Of a DNA stretch of 14,862 nucleotides, positions 7,587-14,779 are shown piece by piece; the stretch's first letter is position 1; each line of letters starts with the position of its first letter. This DNA is from JAICIG01 sp035532215. Lineage in GTDB: Bacteria > Planctomycetota > Planctomycetia > Pirellulales > JAICIG01. The notes under the pieces are model-generated. The model was not told where the DNA came from. It did not search any database and saw only the letters and a list, made by a program, of their open reading frames with translations. The translations under genes and the position numbers were made by a program. The DNA is taken from positions 1-14,862 of the forward strand of contig DATKRK010000025.1 of assembly GCA_035532215.1 (NCBI GenBank), read 5' to 3'.

Positions 7587-8119
7587 AAGCTAAGTCGACT
7601 GCGGTGATGCCAGGCGCCCTTGGTCGCAACTCGCCTGCCGCTCGTCATAAGGCACGGAATCACCAGGTATTGGGCAGGCGCTGCTAGCACGGAATAGACC
7701 GGTGTGCTTGGCAGGGCGGCGATGATCGGCGATAGACGAAGCTCGTTTGCCACCAGCTTTAGAGAGCTTTAGAGATCGTCCCGCTTTTTGGAGGACGGGG
7801 CAATTCGCCAAGCCGGGGCAATTACGGGTTCCTCTTCTCTGTTCCGGCTGCGGCAGGCGTTGCTATGGGCAAGTAAAGCTGCATCGAGAAGGATGGCATG
7901 CGAACGAAGGCCGCAGCCTCAGAAGCATCTGGAACAGAGAAGAGGAACCCGTAATTCGATGCGGCCGCGAGCACGCCGAGAGCTCCGCGACGATTTCTCG
8001 CATCAAAACGAGCGCCGTGGGGCGAAAAGAGTAGGACGATCTCTTTAACTGGTGGCAGACAGGATAGGACGACTGCGTAACGGCGGAGCGCGAGTTGCAA
8101 CCCCCGCCTCTGCGAAAGG
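7587..8119. other. Long intergenic region with no supported gene
   Basis: The 600 bases between the carboxypeptidase and the POTRA-like gene hold no ORF that I believe; the frames present are short and mirror the inverted repeat. It contains a 10-base perfect tandem duplication (AGCTTTAGAG at 7755-7764 and 7765-7774), a direct repeat CGGGGCAATT (7796-7805, 7814-7823), and the large inverted repeat at 7820-7956 listed separately. The stretch 7600-7740 has short GC stems, for example around 7680-7720, and no tRNA-like cloverleaf that I can fold. It may be worn mobile-element sequence. Confidence 0.5.
7820..7956. repeat. 137-bp element with 26-bp perfect inverted terminal repeats (MITE-like)
   Basis: Bases 7820-7845 and 7931-7956 are exact reverse complements over 26 bases. 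Pairing resumes inside: GGCTGCGGC (7846-7854) matches GCCGCAGCC (7910-7918) after a 12-base bulge. The outermost four bases are AATT on both sides. Because AATT is its own complement, it could be a 4-bp target duplication around 22-bp terminal repeats. The roughly 85-base centre encodes nothing. The alternative is a structured leader or small RNA of the downstream gene. Confidence 0.7.
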
Positions 8120-8151
8120 TTGACATTTCATTTTTGGCCGGAGCCTACTAT
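8120..8151 (+). promoter_or_regulatory. Candidate promoter of the POTRA-like gene
   Basis: A perfect TTGACA (8120-8125) is followed by TACTAT (8146-8151). The spacing is 20 bases, longer than the usual 17; CCTACT at 8144 would give 18. Transcription would begin near 8158, leaving a leader of about 30 bases before ATG 8188, which is preceded by GGGG (8178-8181). Confidence 0.45.
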
Positions 8152-8187
8152 CTTACTCCGCCCAGGAATCCATTGGCGGGGACTAAG

Positions 8188-10692
8188 ATGCGCGCCTTTG
8201 CTAAATCGACCATTCTGCTTATCTTGTCAGCACTTGCGCCGCATGTCGATGCGGCGCCACCGACAGCCGGCGAGCTCGCGTCGACCGCGAGACTCGAACT
8301 CACCGGGCAGCGTCAGTTTCCGGCCGAGCAACTCAAACGGGCGCTGGACGACGACCTGGAGTTTCTGCTGGCGGCCGATCCTTCGACCCCGCTGGACGAA
8401 TACCTGAGCGTGCTCAAAGCGCGGCTTCGGGCCGGCTACGAGCGGGCCGGGTTTCCCGAGATCGAAATCGAAGCGGGCGTCGATCTGGCTCGCCGGTGCG
8501 TGGCGGTTTCCATTTCCGAAGGGCGTCGTTACCTGGCCGGACCGGTCCGCTTGCTCGGCGCCAGTTCCGTTGCAGAGGCCGCGATTTCGCGCTGGCTGAC
8601 AACGTCCCATCCGGCGCCCGTCGCGGAACAACGTACCGGCTGGGAAGTGGCCGACGGTTTGCGGATCAGCGACGCTTTCGGCGAAGAACCGATCTGGGAG
8701 CCCGGCAAGCCGGCGCGTTTCAACGCTTGGACGCGTCAACACTTGACCCGCCAGGTTTACCTGGCATTTGCCGAGCACGGGTATTTCTTTCCGCAACTGG
8801 AAGTGAGGATCGCCCCGAATCCGCGCACCGGCAATGCCGAACTGCTGATCGAGGTTTTCGACGACGGCCCGTCGGGCGTCGTGGGCGAGATCGAGATGCT
8901 GACCACCGGCAAAAACTCGCGCGATGCGCTTCTCAAACTGATTGAATTTTCGCCGGGCATGCCGCTGACTCACGCACGGATGGGACAGATCAAAAAGCGG
9001 TTGTACGAGTCGGCGCGCTTCGCCCGCTTCGATCTGCGCCCTGAACCGCCTGCGAACTTCGGCGGGCCTCTGAGGCTCGAACTCGAATTAGTCGAGGCGC
9101 CGTCTTCGCCCCTGCTCGGCCAGCCTTTTTCGCCCGAGGAACAAGCCTTGCTCAACTTGCGGCAATGGCTGCTCGACGAAATCGTCACCGGCGACGCCGA
9201 CTTGGTGCTGACGCTGAAGAATCCCGCCGCACGATTGCGGCTGCTCAAGGCGGTCGTCTCGGCCCGAGGCGGCGCGGTGCGGTTCGACATTCTCGACCCG
9301 GGAATGTCGCTCGGCGGCCGGGTATTGCACGGCGTGCAGGAGTTGACGGGATTCGGCGACGACGCGAAATCGGCCGAAGAAAACAAGTGCTTGCTGGCGA
9401 TGGAAGCGGGTCCAGGGTTGCTGGGCGCGTATTCGCCGCTGCGCGAGCGCAAGTATGCCATGACGCCCGATCGCAAGCAGTTGACGGCCAAGCTGCGGCT
9501 CGAAGCGTCGCTGGAGGCGAATCACAACGTCGAACTGCATCTCGGCGCCTCGTCGCGCGAGCAATCGCCCGGAGAGCCGTCGCAACCATTCGCTTTGAAC
9601 GCGGAGCTTGCCCCGGCCGCGTTCGTGGCGTTGGCGCACAACAAGCATCTCACCTATGAAATGAAAGAAGGGGTGTTGGAAATCAAGAGCGGCGTGCTGG
9701 TCGTCGAGATCGAAGCGGCGACGGGCCGGCTGATCAAGGCGGCGATCGCGGCGGGGTTGAATTCGGAATTGGGAAGCATGGTCGCGCGGCGCGGGGCCTT
9801 CCGCCAAGAAACCGCCGAGTTGCGGACCCTGGTCGGCGGCGAGAACGATTTCGATCCGCACCGGCCGGTCAACTCGCTGGCCGCCTTCGCCAGTTGCGAA
9901 TTGCTGTTTTTCGAGCGAGGTCTGGCCGGGCTGGCGACGCTGGCCGACATGCGAGGACTGGCCGTGTGGCAAGCCCTGCTGGCGAATTATTTTCTGCCGC
10001 CGCTCGATCAATGGATCGCTGAGTCCGCGGAGAAGGAGCAAGCTTTCTTCATTCCTAACTCTCCGGCAAAGCCCGGCGAACCGCCGCGAAACCCGTCGGC
10101 GCTGGCCGCCGCGGGCTTTTCGCTGTGGATGTGCCGCGGCCTGTTTCCGGCCGATGCGTGGCCGTGCGTCATGGCCCGGGCCGCGGCGTACCATTACCAG
10201 GGCGACCGCCAACGCCGCCGCAGGGAGTTGACTCGAATCGGCGCTGCGGAACAGACCGGTCCGATCGGTTATCTGGTCGCCGCCTGGTTGGCCGCCAACG
10301 TCGAGCCGGAGCTTTCGAGGAAGCTGGCGGCGCGGGGGTTGGAAAAACTTTCCCCTGAGGATTTTCGCCACGACTATCATTTGTTGCTGGCCAGCCAGTC
10401 GCCCTGGATTCGCTCGGCGCTGGCGGGCATCGGCCGCCTGCGCGATTTGCCGGCCGAGGAGGTCAACGCCGCCGTCAACCTGATGGCCGGGCAGTCTCGC
10501 TATTTTCTGCGCGACGTGGTTGCGGCCCTGCGCAAGCGTCGCGACGCCTCGACCGAAACCATCGTGGCCGCGGTGCTCGACAAGTATTGGGAGAACCGTT
10601 ACCAGTATTACGCCAAAGTGTTGCTGCGCGCCATGGCCGAGGGGCCGAGCCAGGAGACGGCCCGAACGCCCAAGAAATCGCGAGAGCGATAG
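8188..10692 (+). CDS. Secreted POTRA-like repeat protein without a visible beta-barrel
   Basis: This 834-residue protein begins MRAFAKSTILLILSALAPHVDA, a signal peptide with likely cleavage after VDA. The ATG at 8188 is preferred over an upstream in-frame ATG (8095), because it yields the signal peptide at the N terminus, a GGGG site and a promoter just upstream. The N-terminal part shows POTRA-like units: LELTGQRQFPAEQLKRAL...YERAGFPEIEIEA...VAVSISEGRRYLAGPVRLLG (about 36-124), then YLAFAEHGYFFPQLEVRI...LLIEVFDDG (about 191-227) and VGEIEML...SARFARFDLR...LRLELELVEA (about 232-304). These resemble BamA/TamA/FhaC repeats ('G...F....L...L'; 'Y...GY....V......V.....I.EG'). After 310 I see no Omp85 barrel strands and no terminal aromatic. 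The C-terminal half is mostly helical (TPR-like in feel), with a basic end. It is probably periplasmic and involved in envelope or outer-membrane assembly, which is inference. The stop abuts a palindromic repeat. Confidence 0.75.
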   Translation: MRAFAKSTILLILSALAPHVDAAPPTAGELASTARLELTGQRQFPAEQLKRALDDDLEFLLAADPSTPLDEYLSVLKARLRAGYERAGFPEIEIEAGVDLARRCVAVSISEGRRYLAGPVRLLGASSVAEAAISRWLTTSHPAPVAEQRTGWEVADGLRISDAFGEEPIWEPGKPARFNAWTRQHLTRQVYLAFAEHGYFFPQLEVRIAPNPRTGNAELLIEVFDDGPSGVVGEIEMLTTGKNSRDALLKLIEFSPGMPLTHARMGQIKKRLYESARFARFDLRPEPPANFGGPLRLELELVEAPSSPLLGQPFSPEEQALLNLRQWLLDEIVTGDADLVLTLKNPAARLRLLKAVVSARGGAVRFDILDPGMSLGGRVLHGVQELTGFGDDAKSAEENKCLLAMEAGPGLLGAYSPLRERKYAMTPDRKQLTAKLRLEASLEANHNVELHLGASSREQSPGEPSQPFALNAELAPAAFVALAHNKHLTYEMKEGVLEIKSGVLVVEIEAATGRLIKAAIAAGLNSELGSMVARRGAFRQETAELRTLVGGENDFDPHRPVNSLAAFASCELLFFERGLAGLATLADMRGLAVWQALLANYFLPPLDQWIAESAEKEQAFFIPNSPAKPGEPPRNPSALAAAGFSLWMCRGLFPADAWPCVMARAAAYHYQGDRQRRRRELTRIGAAEQTGPIGYLVAAWLAANVEPELSRKLAARGLEKLSPEDFRHDYHLLLASQSPWIRSALAGIGRLRDLPAEEVNAAVNLMAGQSRYFLRDVVAALRKRRDASTETIVAAVLDKYWENRYQYYAKVLLRAMAEGPSQETARTPKKSRER

Positions 10693-10821
10693 CCCGGATT
10701 ATTCACAGCCCGGCTATTACTTGACAAAGCGCTCGATACCAACCCGAAGCGCTAGCGAGGTAAGTGCGTTGCTCCACCTCGCTTGCGCTTCGGGTTAGTG
10801 TGGGCTGATGAATAATCCGGG
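10693..10821. repeat. Palindromic MITE/REP-like element flanked by ATAG
   Basis: The outer arms are CCCGGATTATTCACAGCCC (10693-10711) and 10802-10821, complementary with one extra base. The inner arms are 10741-10762 and 10775-10796, complementary at 20 of 22 positions and containing the AACCCGAAGCGC and GCGAGG blocks. ATAG lies directly outside both ends (10689-10692 and 10822-10825), like a 4-bp target duplication, and the left copy supplies the TAG stop of the preceding gene. The whole unit can fold into one long interrupted hairpin and might also end transcription. The 'cccgaagcgc.agcgagg' core is one I recall as widespread in planctomycete intergenic DNA; I have not verified this. Confidence 0.75.
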
Positions 10822-10877
10822 ATAGCTCTTGCTGAGTGCGTCATCGCATGCCGTAACTGCTCTTCATTAAACGTCTT

Positions 10878-10896
10878 GCGCTATATTGAATAGCGC
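10878..10896. promoter_or_regulatory. Operator-like palindrome upstream of the oxoamine synthase gene
   Basis: GCGCTAT-ATTGA-ATAGCGC is a perfect 7-base-arm inverted repeat. It lies about 120 bases before the proposed start of the next gene and includes a TATATT that could be a -10 box (10882-10887), though no good -35 hexamer stands at the right distance. A repressor site or a hairpin are both possible. The remainder of 10897-11014 is GC-rich, with nothing I can name. Confidence 0.3.
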
Positions 10897-11014
10897 CCGC
10901 CGCCGCGGCTGATTTGCGCACCCGCCGCCCCGAGCCATTCCGCGATGCTATGCTAGCGGCGGGCAGCTTGTATCCCCTCCGATATGCCGTTAGGCTTATG
11001 CGTTTAGTCTCTGG

Positions 11015-12373
11015 ATGCACGGTGCGTCTAGCGGTTCCCAAGACGACGTCCGTAAGGCGGACAAGGAGGCTGCGTTGATCCGAGAGAACTCGGAACTTCC
11101 TACCAAGGCGGGGTTTGACTTGACCGAAGAGACCTCGCTGGTCGACTTTCTGCGGGCTCGCGACGGCGGAATGCGATTGAAAGACGCCGCCGCCGCCTTC
11201 AAGCGCGGCTTGGCCGGTTTCTCCTCAAGCGGCCGCAATCTCTATGGCCGCATGCTGATGGGTCCCAGCGACGCAGAAGGCGCCGTCGATTACCCGGGCG
11301 AGGGCGGTCTGCGGCAGATGATCATTCTGGCCTCGAACAATTATCTCGGCCTGACCACGCATCCCCAAGTCATCCGAGCCGCTCAAGAAGCCGCCGCCAA
11401 ATACGGCACCGGCGCCGGCAGTTCGCCGCTCTTGGTCGGCACCTTCACGGTCACCAAGGAGTTGGAAGCCAACCTGGCCGAGTTCAAACGCTGCGAAGAA
11501 GCCTGCCTGTTCGCCACCGGCTACTCCGCCAACGTGGGCGTGATTTCCGCCTTGGCCGGCAAAGAAGATTTGGTCGTGCTCGACCGCCTGTCGCACGCCA
11601 GCCTGGTCGACGGCGCCAAGCTTTCCGGGGCCCGCGTCAAGATTTTTCGGCATAACGACGCGGAACATCTCGACAACGTGCTGCGCCGCCATGCGACTCC
11701 GGGCCTGAAACTGGTCTGCATCGAGGGCATTTACAGCATGGACGGCGACATGGCGCCGCTCGATGAAATCCACGAAGTCGCCCGCCGGCACGACGCGCTG
11801 CTGTTGGTCGACGAAGCGCACTCCACCGGCGTGTTGGGCGCCGAAGGCCGCGGCGTCGCCGAACATTTCGGGCTCGAAGGCCAGATCGATCTGCACGTCG
11901 GCACGTTGAGCAAGGCCCTGGGCGCCTCCGGCGGGTTCGTGGCCGGTTCGAGCGAGCTGGTGACCTATTTGCGCTATTTCGCCCGTTCGGGCATGTTTTC
12001 CACCGCCGCGTCGCCGATGGTTACCGCGGCCGCCAACGCCGCGCTCGACGTGATCCGCGACGAGCCGCAACTGCGCGAGCGGCTGTGGGACAACTGCCGC
12101 TATATGCACGGCGAGTTGAAGAGCCTTGGCTTTCAGCTCAACGACGCTCCCAGCCCGATCATCCCGGTGATCGTCGGCACGATGAAGGGCCTGCGCGAAA
12201 TGACGCTCGAACTGCACCGCAACGACATCTGCGTCAACTCGGTGCCGTTTCCCGCCGTGGCCCACGGCAGCGAGCGGCTGCGGATCAGCCTGACGGCCAA
12301 CCACACTCGCGAGCAACTCTCGCGGGCCGTCGAGCGCATCGCCGAAGCCGGCCGCAACGCCGGCGTGATTTGA
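11015..12373 (+). CDS. Alpha-oxoamine synthase family PLP enzyme (BioF/KBL/serine palmitoyltransferase-like)
   Basis: This 452-residue fold-type I PLP enzyme condenses an acyl-CoA with an amino acid, with loss of CO2. Visible motifs are NNYLGL (108-113), GAGSSPLLVGT (133-143), FATGYSANVGVISAL (166-180), the PLP-stacking His194 in RLSHASLVDG, the cofactor Asp266 in VDEAHSTGVLG, the Schiff-base lysine K300 in HVGTLSKALGASGGF, and the C-terminal RLRISLTANHT (421-431). BioF and KBL are about 385-400 residues; here some 50 extra residues precede the core (SLVDFLRARDG, NLYGRMLMGP). A proline replaces the arginine common in GAG.SRL. The substrate cannot be read from sequence: biotin KAPA synthase, glycine C-acetyltransferase and serine palmitoyltransferase share these motifs. 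The lipid-type genes downstream favour a long-chain amino-ketone product, which is inference. The start ATG at 11015 has no Shine-Dalgarno; a TTG at 11075 is possible. Confidence 0.88.
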   Translation: MHGASSGSQDDVRKADKEAALIRENSELPTKAGFDLTEETSLVDFLRARDGGMRLKDAAAAFKRGLAGFSSSGRNLYGRMLMGPSDAEGAVDYPGEGGLRQMIILASNNYLGLTTHPQVIRAAQEAAAKYGTGAGSSPLLVGTFTVTKELEANLAEFKRCEEACLFATGYSANVGVISALAGKEDLVVLDRLSHASLVDGAKLSGARVKIFRHNDAEHLDNVLRRHATPGLKLVCIEGIYSMDGDMAPLDEIHEVARRHDALLLVDEAHSTGVLGAEGRGVAEHFGLEGQIDLHVGTLSKALGASGGFVAGSSELVTYLRYFARSGMFSTAASPMVTAAANAALDVIRDEPQLRERLWDNCRYMHGELKSLGFQLNDAPSPIIPVIVGTMKGLREMTLELHRNDICVNSVPFPAVAHGSERLRISLTANHTREQLSRAVERIAEAGRNAGVI

Positions 12374-12460
12374 GGCAAGCAGGGGCGTCGGCGAGGCCCT
12401 TCCGCTTTTCGCGGCTTACGCTTGGCAGGCGTGCGGCAGTCGAATCAGCCAGGTCAAGAC

Positions 12461-13129
12461 ATGTCCGAATTCTACCAACCGACCTGGCGGCGGCCGATTG
12501 CGGACGTTTTCCGGCGCACGGCCGGTGCGGCCGTGCGGTTCTGCGTCCGTTTAGATGTTCATCCGAACTACGTCTCGTACTCGTCAATCTTGGCGTCCTC
12601 GCTGGCGGCCGCCTGTTTCTGGCAATCGTCGCGATATGCTTGGCTGCTCGTTCCGGCCGTGGGGTTTTGTTATCTCAGGCTGTGGTTCAACATGCTCGAC
12701 GGCATGGTGGCACTGGCTTCCGGCAAGGCCAGCCGCACCGGCGAAATCGCCAATGAGCTGCCCGACCGCATTTCCGACGTGGCGATCTTCGTCGGCGTAG
12801 CACATAGCGGCCTGTGTCACGCGCTGGCCGGGTACTGGACGGCGATTGCCGCGTTGCTGGTCGCCTACGTCGGAACGCTGGGCCAGGCGGTCGGCGTGCA
12901 GCGCGAGTTCAGCGGACTGATGACCAAGCCCTGGAGGATGGTCGCGCTCAACGTCGGCGCGTGGTGGACCTTGGCGCTGCTCTGGACGGGCCGCGACATC
13001 CACCTCGGGAGCCTGACAGTGCTCGATTGGACGCAACTGGCAATTATCGCCGGTTGCGTGCAGACGATCTGGGTTCGGCTCGCGCGGATAGTGCGGGCCT
13101 TGCAAAACGACGCCCGGCCCCAGGACTGA
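12461..13129 (+). CDS. CDP-alcohol phosphatidyltransferase, YnbA-like
   Basis: This predicted integral membrane enzyme of 222 residues has about five to six hydrophobic segments (about 40-54, 60-75, 104-120, 124-143, 160-176, 192-206). The CDP-alcohol transferase motif lies at 77-106. The canonical form is D..DG..AR........G...D...D; here it reads N77..D80-G81..A84-L85........G94...N98...D102...D106. E. coli YnbA, as I recall it, also has N at the first and third positions, so that variation is subfamily-like; the Arg-to-Leu change at 85 is not. The family moves a phosphatidyl or related group from a CDP-linked donor to an alcohol in membrane lipid synthesis. ATG 12461 is preferred to an upstream in-frame TTG (12422) because it puts the conserved start (FYQPTWRRPIADVFRR) at the N terminus. 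It lies 87 bases after the oxoamine synthase gene, probably in the same operon. The acceptor alcohol is unknown. Confidence 0.85.
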   Translation: MSEFYQPTWRRPIADVFRRTAGAAVRFCVRLDVHPNYVSYSSILASSLAAACFWQSSRYAWLLVPAVGFCYLRLWFNMLDGMVALASGKASRTGEIANELPDRISDVAIFVGVAHSGLCHALAGYWTAIAALLVAYVGTLGQAVGVQREFSGLMTKPWRMVALNVGAWWTLALLWTGRDIHLGSLTVLDWTQLAIIAGCVQTIWVRLARIVRALQNDARPQD

Positions 13130-13318
13130 GGCTCTAGCCTCGCTGGGCCGCCGGCGCTGGCGGTTGGCCGCGCGAACTGGCGCGTTACATTCCGCCGCAA
13201 ACGCCGCCTTGGTTTTCGTTCGCCGACGCGCGAAGCTTTCGTCGCCATCGTGCGGCGGCGTTGGACCGCTTGCAATTCAGACCGCCGCCAATCAGGCTGG
13301 TGACGGCCGGTTTCGTCG

Positions 13319-13337
13319 GCCGCTGAGGCGGCTTTTT
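13319..13337 (+). terminator. Intrinsic-terminator-like hairpin just before the YnbC-like gene
   Basis: GCCGC-TGAG-GCGGC is followed directly by TTTTT (13333-13337). The hairpin plus U-tract is the classical form. It lies about 190 bases after the phosphatidyltransferase and only 20 bases before ATG 13358, so it would terminate upstream transcription or act as a leader attenuator. A second GC stem without a T-run (CCGCC...GGCGG, 13148-13163) lies closer to the upstream gene. The 228-base gap shows no supported ORF. Confidence 0.6.
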
Positions 13338-13357
13338 CCGAGCACTTCGAGCATGCC

Positions 13358-14779
13358 ATGAGCATCGACCCGTTTCCAGCGTCGCGAGAATCGGTCGAGC
13401 GGCGTTTCAAAGCCAGCGACGGCGCCTCGATCTTCTACCGGGCGTGGCTGCCTGCCGGGCCCGCTCGCGCGGCGCTGCTGCTGTTTCATCGAGGACACGA
13501 ACATTCGGCGCGCTGGCAAGAAACGGTGGACGAACTCGAACTGGACGACGTCGCCGTCTTTGCCTGGGACGCTCGCGGGCACGGGCAATCGCCCGGCGAG
13601 CGCGGCAGCGCGGAGAACCTGGCCCGCGTAGTGCAGGACGTTGACGAGTTCGTCGGCCATGTCTCGCAACAGTACGGTTTCGCCCGCCAAGACATGATCG
13701 TCCTGGGGCACAGCGTGGGCGGGGTGCTGGCGGCCGCTTGGGTCCACGATTACGCGCCGCCGATTCGCGCCTTGATTCTAGCGGCGCCCGCGTTCCGCGT
13801 GAAGTTGTACGTGCCGCTGGCGATTCCCTTGCTGCGTTTGAGACAGAAGCTGTTCGGCCCGGGTTACGTGAAGAGCTACGTCAAGGCCAAGATGCTGACG
13901 CACGACCCCGAGCAGGCCCGGCTTTATCGTCAGGATTCGGCCATTTTCCCGCAAATTGCCGTCAAGATTCTGCTCGACTTGTACGACGCCTCGACGCGGT
14001 TGCTGGCCGACGCCGGCGCGATCCACGCGCCGACGCTGCTGCTCGCCGCCGGGAACGACTGGGTCGTCCGGCAATCGGCCCAGCGAACGTTCTTCGAACG
14101 CCTGTCGTCGCAATGCAAGCGATTCGAAGTCCTGCCGGGTATGCACCACGCGGTGTTTCACGAGCTCGACCGGCGGCTGGTCGTCGAAAAGGTTCGGAGT
14201 TTCGTCCGCGAATGGATCGACCGCCCGCCCGAACCCTGGTCGCTTGTCGAGGCCGACCGTTACGGCTTCACGCGCAACGAGTACGACCGCCTGTTGGCGC
14301 CGGGGCCGCTGAAGTTCAAGCTGGTCCGCTTCGGCATGAAAACGCTCGGCCGGCTGAGCGCGGGAATTCGGCTGGGCTGGGAAGCCGGCTTCGACTCGGG
14401 ACGCACGCTCGACTACGTCTACCAGAACGAGCCTGCCGGGACGACTCCGCTGGGCCGCTGGTTCGACAGACGGTATTTGAACAGCATCGGCTGGGCCGGC
14501 ATCCGTCAGCGCGGCGCGAACCTGCAACGCCTGCTGGAAGACGCCATCGGGGAGCTTCATGCCGCCGGCCGGCCGGTGCGGCTGCTGGACATCGCCTCCG
14601 GCCCGGGCCGCTATCTGCTCGAAACGCTGAAGCGGATGGCCGACGTTCCGTGTTCCGCCCTGCTACGCGACTACAAGGAGGAGAACGTGGTTGCCGCGCG
14701 GCGCCTGGCCAGGCGGTTGGGCTTATACGTCTCGCGGCGCGAAATGATGCCTTTTCACGACAGCGGCTGTTTGGTTTAA
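13358..14779 (+). CDS. Alpha/beta hydrolase fused to SAM methyltransferase (YnbC-like), C-terminally truncated or frameshifted
   Basis: The frame gives 473 residues; YnbC-type fusions are near 585. The hydrolase domain (about 15-290) has LLLFHRGHEHSARW, AWDARGHGQSPG, the nucleophile Ser119 in LGHSVGGVLAA, the acid Asp234 in AGNDWVV and the base His263/264 in PGMHHAVFHE. This is a monoacylglycerol-lipase-like serine hydrolase. A linker with YLNSIGWAGIRQR (373-384) leads to a class I SAM-binding motif (RLLDIASGPGRYLLE, 408-422) and ALLRDYKEENVVAARRLARRLGL (434-456), both characteristic of YnbC. The frame then degenerates to YVSRREMMPFHDSGCLV and stops. In the -1 frame the same bases read ARNDAFSRQRLFGLIRP, which resembles the family continuation 'GDAF....L..L.P', so a one-base deletion near 14720-14745 is likely. 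The expected VSGLYELF segment is not found before the window ends. Either decay, an assembly error or an insertion could explain it. The neighbouring YnbA-like gene supports a shared lipid pathway. Confidence 0.82.
   Translation: MSIDPFPASRESVERRFKASDGASIFYRAWLPAGPARAALLLFHRGHEHSARWQETVDELELDDVAVFAWDARGHGQSPGERGSAENLARVVQDVDEFVGHVSQQYGFARQDMIVLGHSVGGVLAAAWVHDYAPPIRALILAAPAFRVKLYVPLAIPLLRLRQKLFGPGYVKSYVKAKMLTHDPEQARLYRQDSAIFPQIAVKILLDLYDASTRLLADAGAIHAPTLLLAAGNDWVVRQSAQRTFFERLSSQCKRFEVLPGMHHAVFHELDRRLVVEKVRSFVREWIDRPPEPWSLVEADRYGFTRNEYDRLLAPGPLKFKLVRFGMKTLGRLSAGIRLGWEAGFDSGRTLDYVYQNEPAGTTPLGRWFDRRYLNSIGWAGIRQRGANLQRLLEDAIGELHAAGRPVRLLDIASGPGRYLLETLKRMADVPCSALLRDYKEENVVAARRLARRLGLYVSRREMMPFHDSGCLV

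Noticed and set aside
7600..7740. Possible tRNA or small structured RNA from GC-rich short stems
   Set aside because: I could not fold a cloverleaf with a T-loop or anticodon arm, and the stems are imperfect.
7747..8034. A short ORF with a CSGCGRRC zinc-ribbon-like start in the intergenic region
   Set aside because: It runs straight through both arms of the inverted repeat and has no homologous look outside the two cysteine pairs; chance coding is more likely.
9088..10380. A 430-codon minus-strand ORF opposite the POTRA-like gene
   Set aside because: The composition is that of an antisense shadow (Arg/Gln-rich, no domains), and the plus frame has a signal peptide, promoter and Shine-Dalgarno.
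11225..12316. A 363-codon minus-strand ORF opposite the oxoamine synthase
   Set aside because: The plus strand carries all PLP-enzyme motifs; the reverse frame shows none and is explained by high GC.
13164..13361. A 65-codon ORF in the gap before the YnbC-like gene, considered as a missing CdsA-like (YnbB) remnant
   Set aside because: The translation is Arg/Ala-rich without membrane segments and overlaps the terminator hairpin; there is no resemblance to CdsA.
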